NCBI RefSeq assembly: GCF_000196175.1
Contig: NC_005363.1
Span: 1,798,001-1,862,000, forward strand
Reading direction: 5' to 3'
Length of the DNA stretch: 64,000 nucleotides
Source of the DNA: Bdellovibrio bacteriovorus HD100
GTDB lineage: Bacteria; Bdellovibrionota; Bdellovibrionia; Bdellovibrionales; Bdellovibrionaceae
Part shown: positions 1 to 8,428 of the stretch, piece by piece
Layout of the letters: each line of letters begins with the position of its first letter
How positions within the stretch are numbered: the stretch's first letter is position 1
Translations under genes and position numbers: made by a program
The notes under the pieces: generated by a model
The model's database searches: none
What the model saw: the letters and a program-made list of their open reading frames with translations, nothing else
What the model was told of the DNA's origin: nothing

Positions 1-960
1 GGACTGGGAAATATCGTTCATGGATGAAATCAGCATTGTGATTTCATTCTGACCTTGTTCTGCCGAGTCTTTGGAAGACTGTGACAGCGTTGCGGCTTGT
101 TTTGCGTTGTCCGAATTCATTTTCACCATCGAGGACATTTCTTCCAAAGAGGCGACGGTTTCTTCCAGGGACGCTGCGGCCTCGGTCGAGGACTGGGACA
201 GTGTTTGGCCTGCGGCCGTCAACTGGGTGATCGCGCCGGAAACCTGTTGACCAGCTTCAGAAAGACCTGTGGCAATCGCGCTGACGGTGTTGGAAACGCG
301 ATAAGCGATCCACATTAAAATACCGAACACCAAGGTGGCACAAAGAGCGGAGATCAGCATCAGCAATTGTGTCTGAAACTTGCGTTCCTCTTGTTGTAGC
401 TTGTCATTCGCAATCGAGATCTCGCGGTAAAGCTTCATGTTGGCGGCGATGGCGTCCTGGTAGGCGATGGCCATCACATGCCATTCACCACCGTTCATTG
501 CGGTGTGAACTTGTTTGTTGGCGACAGCATTATTTTGATCAAGCAGATAGATCATCTGTTCTGTTAACTTATAGAAGGAGTCTTTGATGGACTTGGGTTT
601 TTCCCAGTTTTTGGCTTCTTCTGGAGTGAACTTGGTGGAAGCATAAACTTCTTCGAACTTTTTAAACTCATCAAAGGCACTGCGCGCGCGTTTAATGAAA
701 CTTTCGCGGGACTTCTGGTCTTCATCATTGGCCAGGGCGGCCCAGATAAAGTAGCCAATACGCGCTCGCTGCATACCCAACTGACCCAAGGCATCCATAT
801 TTGGAACGACTTCTGTGTAGGCGCCTGTCAGCATGGTCCCAAGGCTGTTCATGGAACGCCAAGAAATGGTAGTGAGGACAGCGAATGCTATCACTGGCAA
901 GATTGCAGAGAACAACAAACGCCCGCGCAAACCGCGGAACCAAGATGAGGACGAATTCAT
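1..960 (-). CDS. methyl-accepting chemotaxis protein (partial, C-terminus off window)
   Basis: Membrane chemoreceptor that signals to CheA/CheW. The 320 codons present start at an ATG whose complement is at 958-960, preceded by a GGAG-type ribosome site, and run off the left edge. Residues about 10-30 form a first membrane segment. A predicted periplasmic helical ligand domain of about 160 residues follows, then a second membrane segment near residue 195. The cytoplasmic part begins with Ala/Ser/Glu/Gln-rich heptads including EETVASLEEMSSMVK, typical of a methylation helix. The signalling hairpin tip is outside the window. No canonical HAMP domain is obvious between TM2 and the methylation helix. 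The ligand cannot be inferred. Confidence 0.93.
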   Translation of the reverse strand, partial: MNSSSSWFRGLRGRLLFSAILPVIAFAVLTTISWRSMNSLGTMLTGAYTEVVPNMDALGQLGMQRARIGYFIWAALANDEDQKSRESFIKRARSAFDEFKKFEEVYASTKFTPEEAKNWEKPKSIKDSFYKLTEQMIYLLDQNNAVANKQVHTAMNGGEWHVMAIAYQDAIAANMKLYREISIANDKLQQEERKFQTQLLMLISALCATLVFGILMWIAYRVSNTVSAIATGLSEAGQQVSGAITQLTAAGQTLSQSSTEAAASLEETVASLEEMSSMVKMNSDNAKQAATLSQSSKDSAEQGQNEITMLISSMNDISQS

Positions 961-1150
961 GAACGACTCCTTAAATATGGAAAAACTATGCAGGATTCTG
1001 ATCGTCAAATTCATTGCGGTTCTTTAATCAAAAGAGCTTGTTGTAATGCAGGACTAAGGTGCAGTGCTTCATAACTTATTTAAATGTTTGAGTTTGTCCG
1101 CATCATGTTGATACGCTTTTTGAACGTCTAGACTCAAGGAGGGGAAAGTC

Positions 1151-2047
1151 ATGACAAAAACGACACTACGTCGTGCGTTAGCCGGTGTTGCATTGGTTGC
1201 AACTGTAGGCTTCACACACCAAACAGCGACTACGGAATCTGCGACACTATGCTCCGGATTCGTTCCAGAGAACAATTTGTACATCCCAGAAGGTGTTTTC
1301 ACCGTGGGTGGTATCACAGAACAACAATTCAACCAGGTTTTGGACCGTCTTGAAAGATTGTTCGCCAAGGACGTTGAAGCGATGGGGGATCGCTTGAAAA
1401 TCAACCGTCTGTGGAGCGACGGGACTGTTAATGCTTCTGCGCAAAGATCCGGCAACACGCAAGTGTTGAACATGTACGGTGGTTTGGCTCGTCACCCGGC
1501 GACAAACATCGAAGGCTTCGCTTTGGTGGCTTGTCATGAGTTCGGTCACCACAACGGTGGCGCTCCAAAAATGCAAAGCTGGTTCGGTGGCGCCTGGGCG
1601 ACCAACGAAGGTGGCTCTGACTACTACGCTTCTTTGAAGTGTTTGCGTCGTTTCTTTGCTGAAGACGACAACGCCGCGATCCTGAAGGATCTGCAATTGG
1701 ATCCAACAGCTGAAGCCGCTTGTACGGCTCAGTTCCCGGATGAACAAGATCGCCTGATCTGCCTAAGAACTTCTTTGGCTGGTCAATCTGTGGCGAACCT
1801 GTTCCAGGCTTTACGTAAAGAAACTTCCGCTCCAACATTCGGTACGCCGGATAAGAACGTGGTTTCCCGCACAGACGACAGACACCCAGCGACTCAGTGC
1901 CGTTTGGACACTTACTTCGCAGGTATGTTGTGTGTGGCTAAAGAAAGCGAAAAGCTAAGCAATTCTGATTATAAGTCAGGTTCTTGCTATGCTCCTCGCG
2001 ATACAGCGGGTGTGCGTCCTCGTTGCTGGTTTGCTCCAACCAACTAG
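1151..2047 (+). CDS. secreted HExxH metallopeptidase-like protein
   Basis: The 298-residue product begins with a signal peptide (about residues 1-27) after a strong AAGGAGG ribosome site. It contains CHEFGHH at residues 128-134 (His129, Glu130, His133), the zinc-binding HExxH motif, and NEGGSDYYA at 152-160. In that segment Glu153 could be the third zinc ligand and Asp157 the ExxxD partner, as in gluzincin/M48-like peptidases. Several cysteines suggest disulfides in an exported protein. Codon use is rich in major codons, which hints at high expression. The gene stands alone and ends at a strong terminator. Family placement beyond a gluzincin-type fold is inference; substrate unknown. Confidence 0.75.
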   Translation: MTKTTLRRALAGVALVATVGFTHQTATTESATLCSGFVPENNLYIPEGVFTVGGITEQQFNQVLDRLERLFAKDVEAMGDRLKINRLWSDGTVNASAQRSGNTQVLNMYGGLARHPATNIEGFALVACHEFGHHNGGAPKMQSWFGGAWATNEGGSDYYASLKCLRRFFAEDDNAAILKDLQLDPTAEAACTAQFPDEQDRLICLRTSLAGQSVANLFQALRKETSAPTFGTPDKNVVSRTDDRHPATQCRLDTYFAGMLCVAKESEKLSNSDYKSGSCYAPRDTAGVRPRCWFAPTN

Positions 2048-2072
2048 GATTTTCGACATTTCCTAAAAAACC

Positions 2073-2104
2073 AAAAAGGCCGGGGACTCCCGGCCTTTTT
2101 TTTA
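2073..2104 (+). terminator. rho-independent terminator after the HExxH gene
   Basis: GGCCGGG and CCCGGCC arms flank a GACT loop, with an A-run before and nine T after. It lies 26 bases after the stop of the metallopeptidase-like gene. Confidence 0.9.
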
Positions 2105-2170
2105 TTGTGTGTCAGCACGAAGCCCTGGCCAGATTTGCGCCGTTGGTCCCTGAGGCGATAGGCTTCGTTC

Positions 2171-2905
2171 ATGTCCCGAAAAAAGCTGGTCCCGCTTCTT
2201 ATTATCTGCGTTCTTCTGTTACTGGCTTATCTCATCAAAGCTTTTGTTTTTTCCCGTGAGTTTGCGTATGCCGGCACCGTGGAGGTCACCAAGGTGGATA
2301 TTCCGGCGCGGGTGTCCTCGGTGATCTCTGATTTTCCGGTGAAAGAGGGACAGATCGTGGCCCAAGGGCAGTCGGTAGTGACGCTGGACTGTGAAGAGAT
2401 CCGTCTGGGTTATGATCTGGCCCGCAAAAACTATGACCGGGCTGTGGCACTTTATCGCAGTGGCAGTATCGCTCAGGACAGTTACGATCAGATTAAAAAT
2501 AAAAAAGACGAAATTGAAACCCGTTTCAAGTGGTGTGAAGTGACTTCCCCCATTAAAGGGACGGTGCTGACCACTTACTTTGAACCCGGGGAAATGGTTT
2601 TGCCAGGGGCAAAACTTTTGACCGTGGGGGATTTGGATGAAGTTCATGCATACTTCTATCTGCCTCATGACCGCATCGCCCTTCTTAGAATGAATCAGAA
2701 AGTCACCGCACATCTTCCAGAAATGGATGACAAGGAATTTGAAGGAGTTGTGGCCTATATCAACCCCGAGGCCGAGTTCACTCCGAAGAATGTGCAAACC
2801 CGCGATGAACGGACGCGCCTGGTGTACGCCGTGAAGATTCGTTTTGCAAACAGCGAAGGCATTCTTAAGCCCGGAATGACCCTGGAGTGGATGGCGGAGG
2901 ACTGA
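2171..2905 (+). CDS. HlyD/YhiI-type membrane fusion protein of an ABC exporter
   Basis: Periplasmic adaptor that would link an inner-membrane ABC exporter to an outer-membrane channel. It is 244 residues: N-terminal anchor at about 6-26, first half of a biotinyl-lipoyl-like domain (about 37-73), a short helical hairpin (75-120), the second lipoyl half with GTVLTTYFEPGEMVLPG, then a beta-barrel domain. The short hairpin makes it smaller than AcrA-like adaptors and close to YhiI. It is the first gene of a tightly packed operon with two ATPases and two permeases; the next start overlaps this stop. No strong ribosome site precedes the ATG. Confidence 0.9.
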   Translation: MSRKKLVPLLIICVLLLLAYLIKAFVFSREFAYAGTVEVTKVDIPARVSSVISDFPVKEGQIVAQGQSVVTLDCEEIRLGYDLARKNYDRAVALYRSGSIAQDSYDQIKNKKDEIETRFKWCEVTSPIKGTVLTTYFEPGEMVLPGAKLLTVGDLDEVHAYFYLPHDRIALLRMNQKVTAHLPEMDDKEFEGVVAYINPEAEFTPKNVQTRDERTRLVYAVKIRFANSEGILKPGMTLEWMAED

Positions 2906-3657
2906 TGTCTGGCTCCATCTCCATCGAGGTTCGGGATCTCGTTAAAAAGTTGCGCACGACAGAGGCCCTGAAGGGATTGAGCATGAATTTTTCTGCCGGG
3001 GTGATTCACGGGGTGATCGGACCGGAGGGGGCTGGAAAGACCACATTTTTGCGGCATCTTATGGGGCTTCTTAAAGCTGACGGGGGGGCGATCCGTTTCA
3101 TCAGTGAAGGAAAGAAGACCGAGTTTTCCCAATTGCGTGAACGCATTGCCTATATGCCCCAGACTCAAAGCCTTTATCCAGAGCTGAGTGTTCATGAGCA
3201 CCTGGAATTTTTCCGGACGCTATTTCGTTTGCCTGACCAGGAATACAAAACCCGCAGGGAAAAGCTTTTGCGAATGGCCCGGCTGGAAGAATTCACCGAT
3301 CGCCTGGCCTCGCAGCTTTCCGGCGGGATGTACAAAAAGCTTGGCTTGATTTGTTCTTTGCTGGCTTCTCCGCAGGTTCTGCTGCTGGATGAACCCACCA
3401 ACGGGGTTGACCCCTTAAGTCGCCGTGACTTCTGGGAGCTGTTGTATGAACTGGTCAAGGGCGAGGATGTTCTGATTCTGGTCACGACCTCGTACATGGA
3501 TGAGGCGTTGAAGTGCGAAGTGGTTCATCTTTTGTTTGATGGGAAATCCCTGCTTGAAGGACCGCCGTCTGAAATACTGCGCCAGAAAAATTGCCGCACA
3601 TTTGATGAGGTCTTTTTGCAATACGATGCCCAGAGTGATCTTCAGGAGGCTCTGTGA
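2905..3657 (+). CDS. ABC transporter ATP-binding protein (first of two)
   Basis: A 250-residue nucleotide-binding subunit. I chose the ATG at 2905 (TGATG overlap with the upstream stop, GGCGGAGG just before it) over an in-frame GTG at 2887. Walker A is GPEGAGKTT (39-47), the signature LSGG is at 138-141 and Walker B LLLDEP at 159-164. The switch position, normally His, reads TTSYMDEA, so residue 196 is Ser. This domain may therefore hydrolyse ATP poorly and act as the degenerate half of a heterodimer. It pairs with the next gene and corresponds to the N-terminal half of an RbbA-like fused ATPase. Confidence 0.92.
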   Translation: MSGSISIEVRDLVKKLRTTEALKGLSMNFSAGVIHGVIGPEGAGKTTFLRHLMGLLKADGGAIRFISEGKKTEFSQLRERIAYMPQTQSLYPELSVHEHLEFFRTLFRLPDQEYKTRREKLLRMARLEEFTDRLASQLSGGMYKKLGLICSLLASPQVLLLDEPTNGVDPLSRRDFWELLYELVKGEDVLILVTTSYMDEALKCEVVHLLFDGKSLLEGPPSEILRQKNCRTFDEVFLQYDAQSDLQEAL

Positions 3658-4394
3658 ACAGCGTCGAGGTTCGGGATCTTTCCGTGAAGTTTGGAGACTA
3701 CTATGCGGTGAAGAATATTTCCTTCACCGTCCGGCGCGGGGAGATCTTTGGATTTCTGGGGGCCAATGGGGCGGGTAAGACCACCACCATCCGGGTGCTG
3801 TGCGGCTTGTTGTTGCCCAGTCATGGTGAAACCAGGGTCTGTGGACTGGATGTGCAGCAAAACTCTTTCGCGGTGAAAAAGAAGGTTGGCTATATGTCGC
3901 AGAAATTCACCTTGTATGATGATATGACCGTGGCCGAAAACTTTTCATTCACCGGTTCTTTGCGCAAGATTGCAGATGCGCGGTTGAAGGAACAAAAAGA
4001 CCGTCTGTTGCAGTTCATCCATTTTAGGGCTTCAGAAAACACCCTGGTAAAAGATCTGCCGGGTGGAATCAAACAGCAGGTCAGTCTGGTCTCGGCTCTC
4101 TTGCATGATCCCGAGATTGTTTTCCTGGATGAACCCACGGCGGGTGTCAGTCCCGCCTACCGCCAGCGCTTCTGGTCCCTGATTCAGGAGCTGGCCACCT
4201 CTGGAAAGACCGTGTTTGTGACCACTCACTATATGGACGAGGCGGAACGCTGTCAGCGCATTGCCTTGATGCGCTCCGGAGAGTTGATTGCCCTGGAAGC
4301 CCCGGAGGGTCTGAAAAGAAAGAACTTCCCGGATCGTGATCCCCGTGATGTCAGTCTGGAGGAGGTCTTTATCGCAGAGGTGGAGGGGCAATGA
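3654..4394 (+). CDS. ABC transporter ATP-binding protein (second of two)
   Basis: A 246-residue ATPase starting with GTG that overlaps the previous stop (GTGA), with AGGAGG just upstream. Walker A GANGAGKTT is at 36-44, the signature is LPGG (135-138) instead of LSGG, Walker B FLDEP at 157-161, and the switch histidine is present (His192 in TTHYMDEAE). With the preceding ATPase it forms a complementary pair: one has the canonical signature but no switch His, the other has the His but an altered signature. It corresponds to the second half of RbbA-type double ATPases and ends in an ATGA overlap with the permease. Confidence 0.93.
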   Translation: MNSVEVRDLSVKFGDYYAVKNISFTVRRGEIFGFLGANGAGKTTTIRVLCGLLLPSHGETRVCGLDVQQNSFAVKKKVGYMSQKFTLYDDMTVAENFSFTGSLRKIADARLKEQKDRLLQFIHFRASENTLVKDLPGGIKQQVSLVSALLHDPEIVFLDEPTAGVSPAYRQRFWSLIQELATSGKTVFVTTHYMDEAERCQRIALMRSGELIALEAPEGLKRKNFPDRDPRDVSLEEVFIAEVEGQ

Positions 4395-5497
4395 AACTTC
4401 GGGCGATAATGGCCATTGCACAAAAAGAGGTTTTTCACATTGTGCGCGACCCTTTCACATTGGCTTTGGCGCTGGGAATGCCGGTGATCATGGTTTTGTT
4501 TTTTGGATTTGCCATCGAATTCAATATGGAGCGGATTTCGCTGGCGGTGCATGATTCCAGCAAGACTCAGAACTCGTGGCTTTTGCAAAGGATCTTTACC
4601 AGTTCCGGGTACTTTCGTTCACACGCGGTGTTTAGTCCCGCTGAAGCCCAGCAGGCCTTGGATGAGGGGCGTGCGCATGCCGCCTTGTTGATTCCACCAG
4701 GCTATGCGCGGGATTTGAAACCGTTTCAGGAAAGTGCGGTGCAGATTCTGGTGGATGGAGCTGACAATTCATCGGCGGGCTCCATTCTGGGGTATCTGGG
4801 AGGCATTCAAAAAAGTGCGAACCGGGCCGAGTTTGGAGCCTTCCGTGAACCGATAGAACTTAAGACGCGTTTTTTGTTTAATCCGGAACTTAACAGCCGC
4901 TGGTTTGTGGTGCCGGGTCTGGCGGCGGCAATCATCGCGATTCTTTCCATTTTGCTGACGGCACTGACTGTGGCGCGGGAATGGGAAAATGGCTCGATGG
5001 AACTATTGCTTTCCACGCCGGTCAGTCCCGTGGAAATCATTCTGGGAAAACTTCTGCCTTATTCACTGATGGGCCTTGTGGCGGTGCTTTTTGTTTTCCT
5101 GATGTCGCAAGTGGTGTTTTCGGTGCCCTTTCGCGGGAATTTTCTGTTGTATCTGCTGGCGTGTTTGATTTTTCTTTCCACTTATCTGGCGCAGGGTTTG
5201 TTGATTTCAGTCATCACCCGCAAGCAGCAGATGAGCATGCAGTTTGCGATGCTTTCAGGGTTGCTGCCAACAATTCTGCTGTCGGGATTTATTTTTCCGG
5301 TCGAGCACATGCCGAAGTTTTTCTTTTATTTTACCATGCTTTTACCGGCCCGGTGGTTCATTGAAATCAGCCGGGCGTTGTTTTTACAAGGGGCCGGTTT
5401 CTTCAGCATCCTGCCATCATTTCTGGCCTTGTGCGGGTTGTTTGTTTTGATGATCACTCTGGCGACAAAAAAGTTTAAACGGGATGTGGAGCCTTGA
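4391..5497 (+). CDS. ABC-2 type permease (YhhJ-like), first
   Basis: A 368-residue inner-membrane permease. There is one membrane segment near residues 22-42, a large periplasmic domain to about residue 170, then five to six membrane segments, the usual DUF/ABC2_membrane_3 layout. The motif WENGSMELLLSTPVSPVEI in the cytoplasmic loop is the conserved coupling region of this family. It starts with an ATGA overlap with the ATPase gene and ends in a TTGA overlap with a second, similar permease, so the exporter is probably a permease heterodimer. Exported substrate not predictable; drugs or membrane-active compounds are usual for the family. Confidence 0.92.
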   Translation: MKLRAIMAIAQKEVFHIVRDPFTLALALGMPVIMVLFFGFAIEFNMERISLAVHDSSKTQNSWLLQRIFTSSGYFRSHAVFSPAEAQQALDEGRAHAALLIPPGYARDLKPFQESAVQILVDGADNSSAGSILGYLGGIQKSANRAEFGAFREPIELKTRFLFNPELNSRWFVVPGLAAAIIAILSILLTALTVAREWENGSMELLLSTPVSPVEIILGKLLPYSLMGLVAVLFVFLMSQVVFSVPFRGNFLLYLLACLIFLSTYLAQGLLISVITRKQQMSMQFAMLSGLLPTILLSGFIFPVEHMPKFFFYFTMLLPARWFIEISRALFLQGAGFFSILPSFLALCGLFVLMITLATKKFKRDVEP

Positions 5498-6570
5498 AGA
5501 CGCTGCTGGGTTTTATTAAAAAAGAATTTCGGCAAACCTTGCGTGACCCACGAATGCGCATTCTGCTTTTTCTGGCCCCTTGTGTGCAACTGACGATTTT
5601 TGGTGTGGCCTTATCCACAGAGGCCAATAACATCCGGCTGAGTCTGGTGGGGGCTCCGAACGATTCTTCGCTGCAGGAGTTGCATCGTAAAGCTCTGGCG
5701 TCGGGGTGGTTTGTTCCTGCAAAACCCAGCTTGAGTGATCCCTATGAACAGATTCAAAAAGGGCAGGCTGATGCTGTTTTGATTGCGCCCACAGGAGGTC
5801 TGGATCGGGCCTTGGGGCGTAAAGAGGGGGAAGTGCAGCTTTTGATCAACGCGACCAATGTCACCCGCGCGCAGGGCATTGAGCGCTATATGGGAAGTAT
5901 TTTGCGATCGTTGCATCCACAGGATCCGCCGCTGCAGTTTGATGTGCGTGTGCTTTATAATCCCGCAATGCGCTCGGCGCTGTTTTTGGTGCCGGGGGTG
6001 ATGAGCATGCTGGTGTGCCTGATCACAATTTTGCTGACCAGCATGTCTATCGCCAAGGAAAAGGAGCTGGGCACTTTTGAAACCTTGATTTCCGCCCCGG
6101 TGTCGCCTGAGGAAGTGATTCTGGGTAAGACGGTCCCTTTTGTGCTTTTGGGTTTAAGTAACATTCCGCTGATTGTGGGGGTGGCGGTGGTGTTGTTTGG
6201 TATGCCCATGCGCGGAAGTCTTTGGATGTTGCTGTTGGCGGCTGTCGCGTTTGTGTGTTGCACCGTGGGAATTGGGCTGTTCATATCGACCGTCGCAAAA
6301 AATCAGCAGCAGTCAATGATGGGCGGATTTTTGTATCTGTTTCCATCGGTGCTGCTGTCGGGAATGGTCTTTCCGGTTGAAAATATGCCCTGGGCGCTGC
6401 GGATTTTTTCTTATATCAATCCGCTGACTTATTTCATTGAACTCTTGCGAAACATAATGCTTAAGGGCGGGGACCTGCGCCTGATCGCGGTGAATGTTCT
6501 GATACTTGTGGCGATGGCTGTCCTGGCCATCACCGCAAGCTGGCGCCGGTTTAAAACGACGCTGTCATAG
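5494..6570 (+). CDS. ABC-2 type permease (YhhJ-like), second
   Basis: A 358-residue permease of the same layout as its neighbour: membrane segment near 25-42, periplasmic domain, C-terminal bundle from about residue 165. KELGTFETLISAPVSPEEV matches the coupling loop of the first permease, showing a tandem duplication. Translation appears to start at TTG in a TTGA overlap. It is the last gene of the five-gene exporter operon. Its last 20 bases overlap the 3' end of a convergent gene, and no clear terminator is visible between them. Confidence 0.92.
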   Translation: MKTLLGFIKKEFRQTLRDPRMRILLFLAPCVQLTIFGVALSTEANNIRLSLVGAPNDSSLQELHRKALASGWFVPAKPSLSDPYEQIQKGQADAVLIAPTGGLDRALGRKEGEVQLLINATNVTRAQGIERYMGSILRSLHPQDPPLQFDVRVLYNPAMRSALFLVPGVMSMLVCLITILLTSMSIAKEKELGTFETLISAPVSPEEVILGKTVPFVLLGLSNIPLIVGVAVVLFGMPMRGSLWMLLLAAVAFVCCTVGIGLFISTVAKNQQQSMMGGFLYLFPSVLLSGMVFPVENMPWALRIFSYINPLTYFIELLRNIMLKGGDLRLIAVNVLILVAMAVLAITASWRRFKTTLS

Positions 6571-7051
6571 GATGTTGTCCAGCGCCCGGCTGTGGCCGTG
6601 ACAGGGTCGACAGGCGCTCTAGATCCAACTCGATCACATCCAGCGTGCCGTAGCTGTCTGCGCGCAAGTGGATTGAAATGTGATAAAGATCATCCGAGGT
6701 GCGTTTCATGATCATGACTTCACCGTACCCATAAGAGTCGCGTTCGAATGCCGCGTAGACATCGCCTTTTTCGCAGTACCGGCTGTGGGGGTGGTTGCGG
6801 GTTGAAACAGGCAGGCCAAAGGATCGTACATATTCTTGTTGTCCCTCCCAGCGTGAGAAGTACAGGGCGGTGGCATCACTCATCGGATGCACGGTCATCT
6901 GCGAATATTCACACAGGGATTCGTGGGGTTTGGCCCCCAGGTTTTCGCAGGAAAGGACGCGGTAAGTTCCTTCCATGTTGGTGAAGAGAGACGCGCTTGC
7001 AGGCAGAGTTGCAACGAGGAAGGGCAGTGTCCAGATCCAAAGCTTGAGCAT
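6551..7051 (-). CDS. small secreted protein, unknown function
   Basis: A 166-residue product with a clear signal peptide (residues 1-20, cleavage likely after ASA). The mature part contains three cysteines, consistent with periplasmic or extracellular location. I recognise no family. The start has an AGGAG-like site (AGGAGACCCCCT on the coding strand). It is transcribed convergently with the ABC exporter and overlaps its last 20 bases. Confidence 0.75.
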   Translation of the reverse strand: MLKLWIWTLPFLVATLPASASLFTNMEGTYRVLSCENLGAKPHESLCEYSQMTVHPMSDATALYFSRWEGQQEYVRSFGLPVSTRNHPHSRYCEKGDVYAAFERDSYGYGEVMIMKRTSDDLYHISIHLRADSYGTLDVIELDLERLSTLSRPQPGAGQHPMTASF

Positions 7052-7146
7052 AGGGGGTCTCCTAAAATATGTTTAGGGCCCTTTTATGTGATTGAACGTC
7101 AGAGTCATCTTTTAAGCAGGCAACCTAGATGACGATTTCGACAGGT

Positions 7147-7293
7147 CTATTGAGGATTGCTCAACACTGGTGGTGGAGCCGGAGTCTTTTGTTTTTGATG
7201 CTGACCCCAAATATAGCCCGTAAAATAGGCAATGCAGCCTATGAGAGCAAAAATCATCCATTTTTTGATGCGACCAACCAATAAAGTTTTCAT
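7147..7293 (-). CDS. 48-residue single-pass membrane protein
   Basis: A short frame of 48 codons: a basic N-terminus (MKTLLVGRIKKW), one hydrophobic segment (about residues 13-29, ending in a GYIWG-type stretch), then a Gln/Lys/Pro-rich tail with APPPV. The layout positive-hydrophobic-polar argues for a real small membrane protein, N-terminus inside. The ribosome site is weak. It diverges from the tRNA-Gly promoter. A longer frame on the same strand in another register (7112-7318) lacks any such structure. Function unknown. Confidence 0.55.
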   Translation of the reverse strand: MKTLLVGRIKKWMIFALIGCIAYFTGYIWGQHQKQKTPAPPPVLSNPQ

Positions 7294-7311
7294 TTTTTTG
7301 ATTTTTACCCG

Positions 7312-7340
7312 TTGACAATAGGGTCAGGCAACAGTAATTT
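7312..7340 (+). promoter_or_regulatory. sigma-70 type promoter for tRNA-Gly
   Basis: TTGACA at 7312-7317, a 17-base spacer and TAATTT at 7335-7340. Initiation would fall about 12 bases before the mature tRNA 5' end. Confidence 0.7.
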
Positions 7341-7358
7341 TGTGTCTCTCGAAACGAT

Positions 7359-7434
7359 GCGGGAGTAGCTCAGTTGATAGAGCGATGCCTTGCCAAGGCA
7401 TAGGTCGCGGGTTTGAGCCCCGTCTCCCGCTCCA
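7359..7434 (+). tRNA. tRNA-Gly (GCC)
   Basis: 76 bases including an encoded CCA. Acceptor GCGGGAG pairs with CTCCCGC, anticodon loop TTGCCAA gives GCC, and the T arm is GCGGG/CCCGT with a TTTGAGC loop (TTTGAGC instead of the usual TTCRANY start). Confidence 0.96.
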
Positions 7435-7486
7435 ATTTTTCTTTAAATTGGAGTGACCGCATCCGAGACATTCAAAAAAAACTTTA

Positions 7487-7517
7487 AACCCCTGAAGAAA
7501 ACTTCAGGGGTTTTTTT
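7487..7517 (+). terminator. rho-independent terminator after tRNA-Gly
   Basis: AACCCCTGAAG and CTTCAGGGGTT arms with an AAAA loop and a T-run. It lies 53 bases beyond the tRNA. Confidence 0.9.
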
Positions 7518-7562
7518 ATTCCCAAAATCCCGTATTCTAAAAATCAACAAAGGAGCGTCCTG

Positions 7563-7871
7563 GTGGGGCTGTTGGAAATGATCTATGCAGTGATATTCAG
7601 TGTTGCGGTTGTGATCTATGTTGCATCCACTGTTCAGTATCGACGTCTGATGGGCGCAATGGAAAAGATCGCACAAAGATCCGGCCTGCGTCTGGAGGAG
7701 TCCCTGCAGGGGGTGAAAAGAGCTCGCGAGATTCACTCTGCCGTGGGGTCGGCTTCTTCCAAACAATTGCTGGATAAAATCGAAGCAATGATCCCGGCCT
7801 TCATGCTGCGTTTTCGCGTGGTCGTGGGGCTTGGGGTTGTCGGTTTGGTTCTGGTTCTATTTAAGATGTGA
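7563..7871 (+). CDS. small membrane protein, unknown function
   Basis: A 102-residue protein from a GTG start with AAGGAGC 7 bases upstream. An N-terminal membrane segment (about 6-24) and a C-terminal one (about 82-101) flank a basic, helical central part ([18 protein letters not shown]). It ends four bases into a possible GTG start of the next frame. No family recognised; both ends anchored in the membrane with a soluble loop between is the simplest reading. Confidence 0.7.
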   Translation: MGLLEMIYAVIFSVAVVIYVASTVQYRRLMGAMEKIAQRSGLRLEESLQGVKRAREIHSAVGSASSKQLLDKIEAMIPAFMLRFRVVVGLGVVGLVLVLFKM

Positions 7872-7900
7872 AAAATAAATCACGTATCAAGGAGAGTTCC

Positions 7901-8380
7901 ATGACGGAGTTAGTAACTTGTGTTTGGTTCGATCACGGCGAGGCCAGCAAAGCCGCGGCTTTTTATGCAAAGACATTCCCGAATAGTGAAGTGGGGCGCG
8001 TAAATACAGCTCCCGGTGATTTTCCCGGCGGCAAGAAGGGCACGGAACTGACGGTGGAATTCACCGTGCTGGGCCGCAAGTTTGTGGGTCTGAATGGCGG
8101 CCCGGTTTTCAAGCCCAATGAGTCCGTCAGTTTTATGGTCATCACTGAAAGTCAGGAAGAGACCGATCGCTATTGGAACGCCATTCTGGAAAACGGCGGG
8201 ATTGAAAGTGCCTGTGGATGGTGCAAGGATCGCTGGGGCTTTTCATGGCAGATCACGCCCCGGATTCTGCTGGAGCTGACAACGAGTTCTGACAGTGCAA
8301 AGGCCCAGCGGGCTTTCGAGTCCATGATGACAATGACCAAGATCGACATCGCCACTCTTGAGGCGGCTGTGCGAAAGTGA
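7901..8380 (+). CDS. VOC/PhnB-like protein (3-demethylubiquinone methyltransferase-like fold)
   Basis: A 159-residue protein of the PhnB/3-dmu-9_3-mt group in the vicinal-oxygen-chelate superfamily. The opening [20 protein letters not shown], the central [22 protein letters not shown] and [16 protein letters not shown] are typical. The start at 7901 has AAGGAGAG directly upstream; an in-frame GTG at 7868 lacks one. These proteins are often misnamed methyltransferases; enzymatic activity is unproven. It ends at a strong bidirectional terminator shared with the convergent regulator gene. Confidence 0.9.
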   Translation: MTELVTCVWFDHGEASKAAAFYAKTFPNSEVGRVNTAPGDFPGGKKGTELTVEFTVLGRKFVGLNGGPVFKPNESVSFMVITESQEETDRYWNAILENGGIESACGWCKDRWGFSWQITPRILLELTTSSDSAKAQRAFESMMTMTKIDIATLEAAVRK

Positions 8381-8395
8381 ACCTTTAAGCTTGAT

Positions 8396-8428
8396 AAAAA
8401 AAGGCGCAGTCTCCTGCGCCTTTTTTTT
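8396..8428. terminator. bidirectional terminator between convergent genes
   Basis: GGCGCAG and CTGCGCC arms with a TCTC loop, an A-run on the left and eight T on the right. It serves both the VOC-type gene and the minus-strand TIGR02147 gene, whose stop codon touches it. Confidence 0.9.

Noticed and set aside
1247-1838. Minus-strand frames of 136-166 codons inside the HExxH gene
   Set aside because: Shadows of a strongly codon-biased gene on the other strand.
7112-7318. 68-codon minus-strand frame in 7112-7318
   Set aside because: Polar, featureless product; the other register (7147-7293) gives a structured small membrane protein instead.
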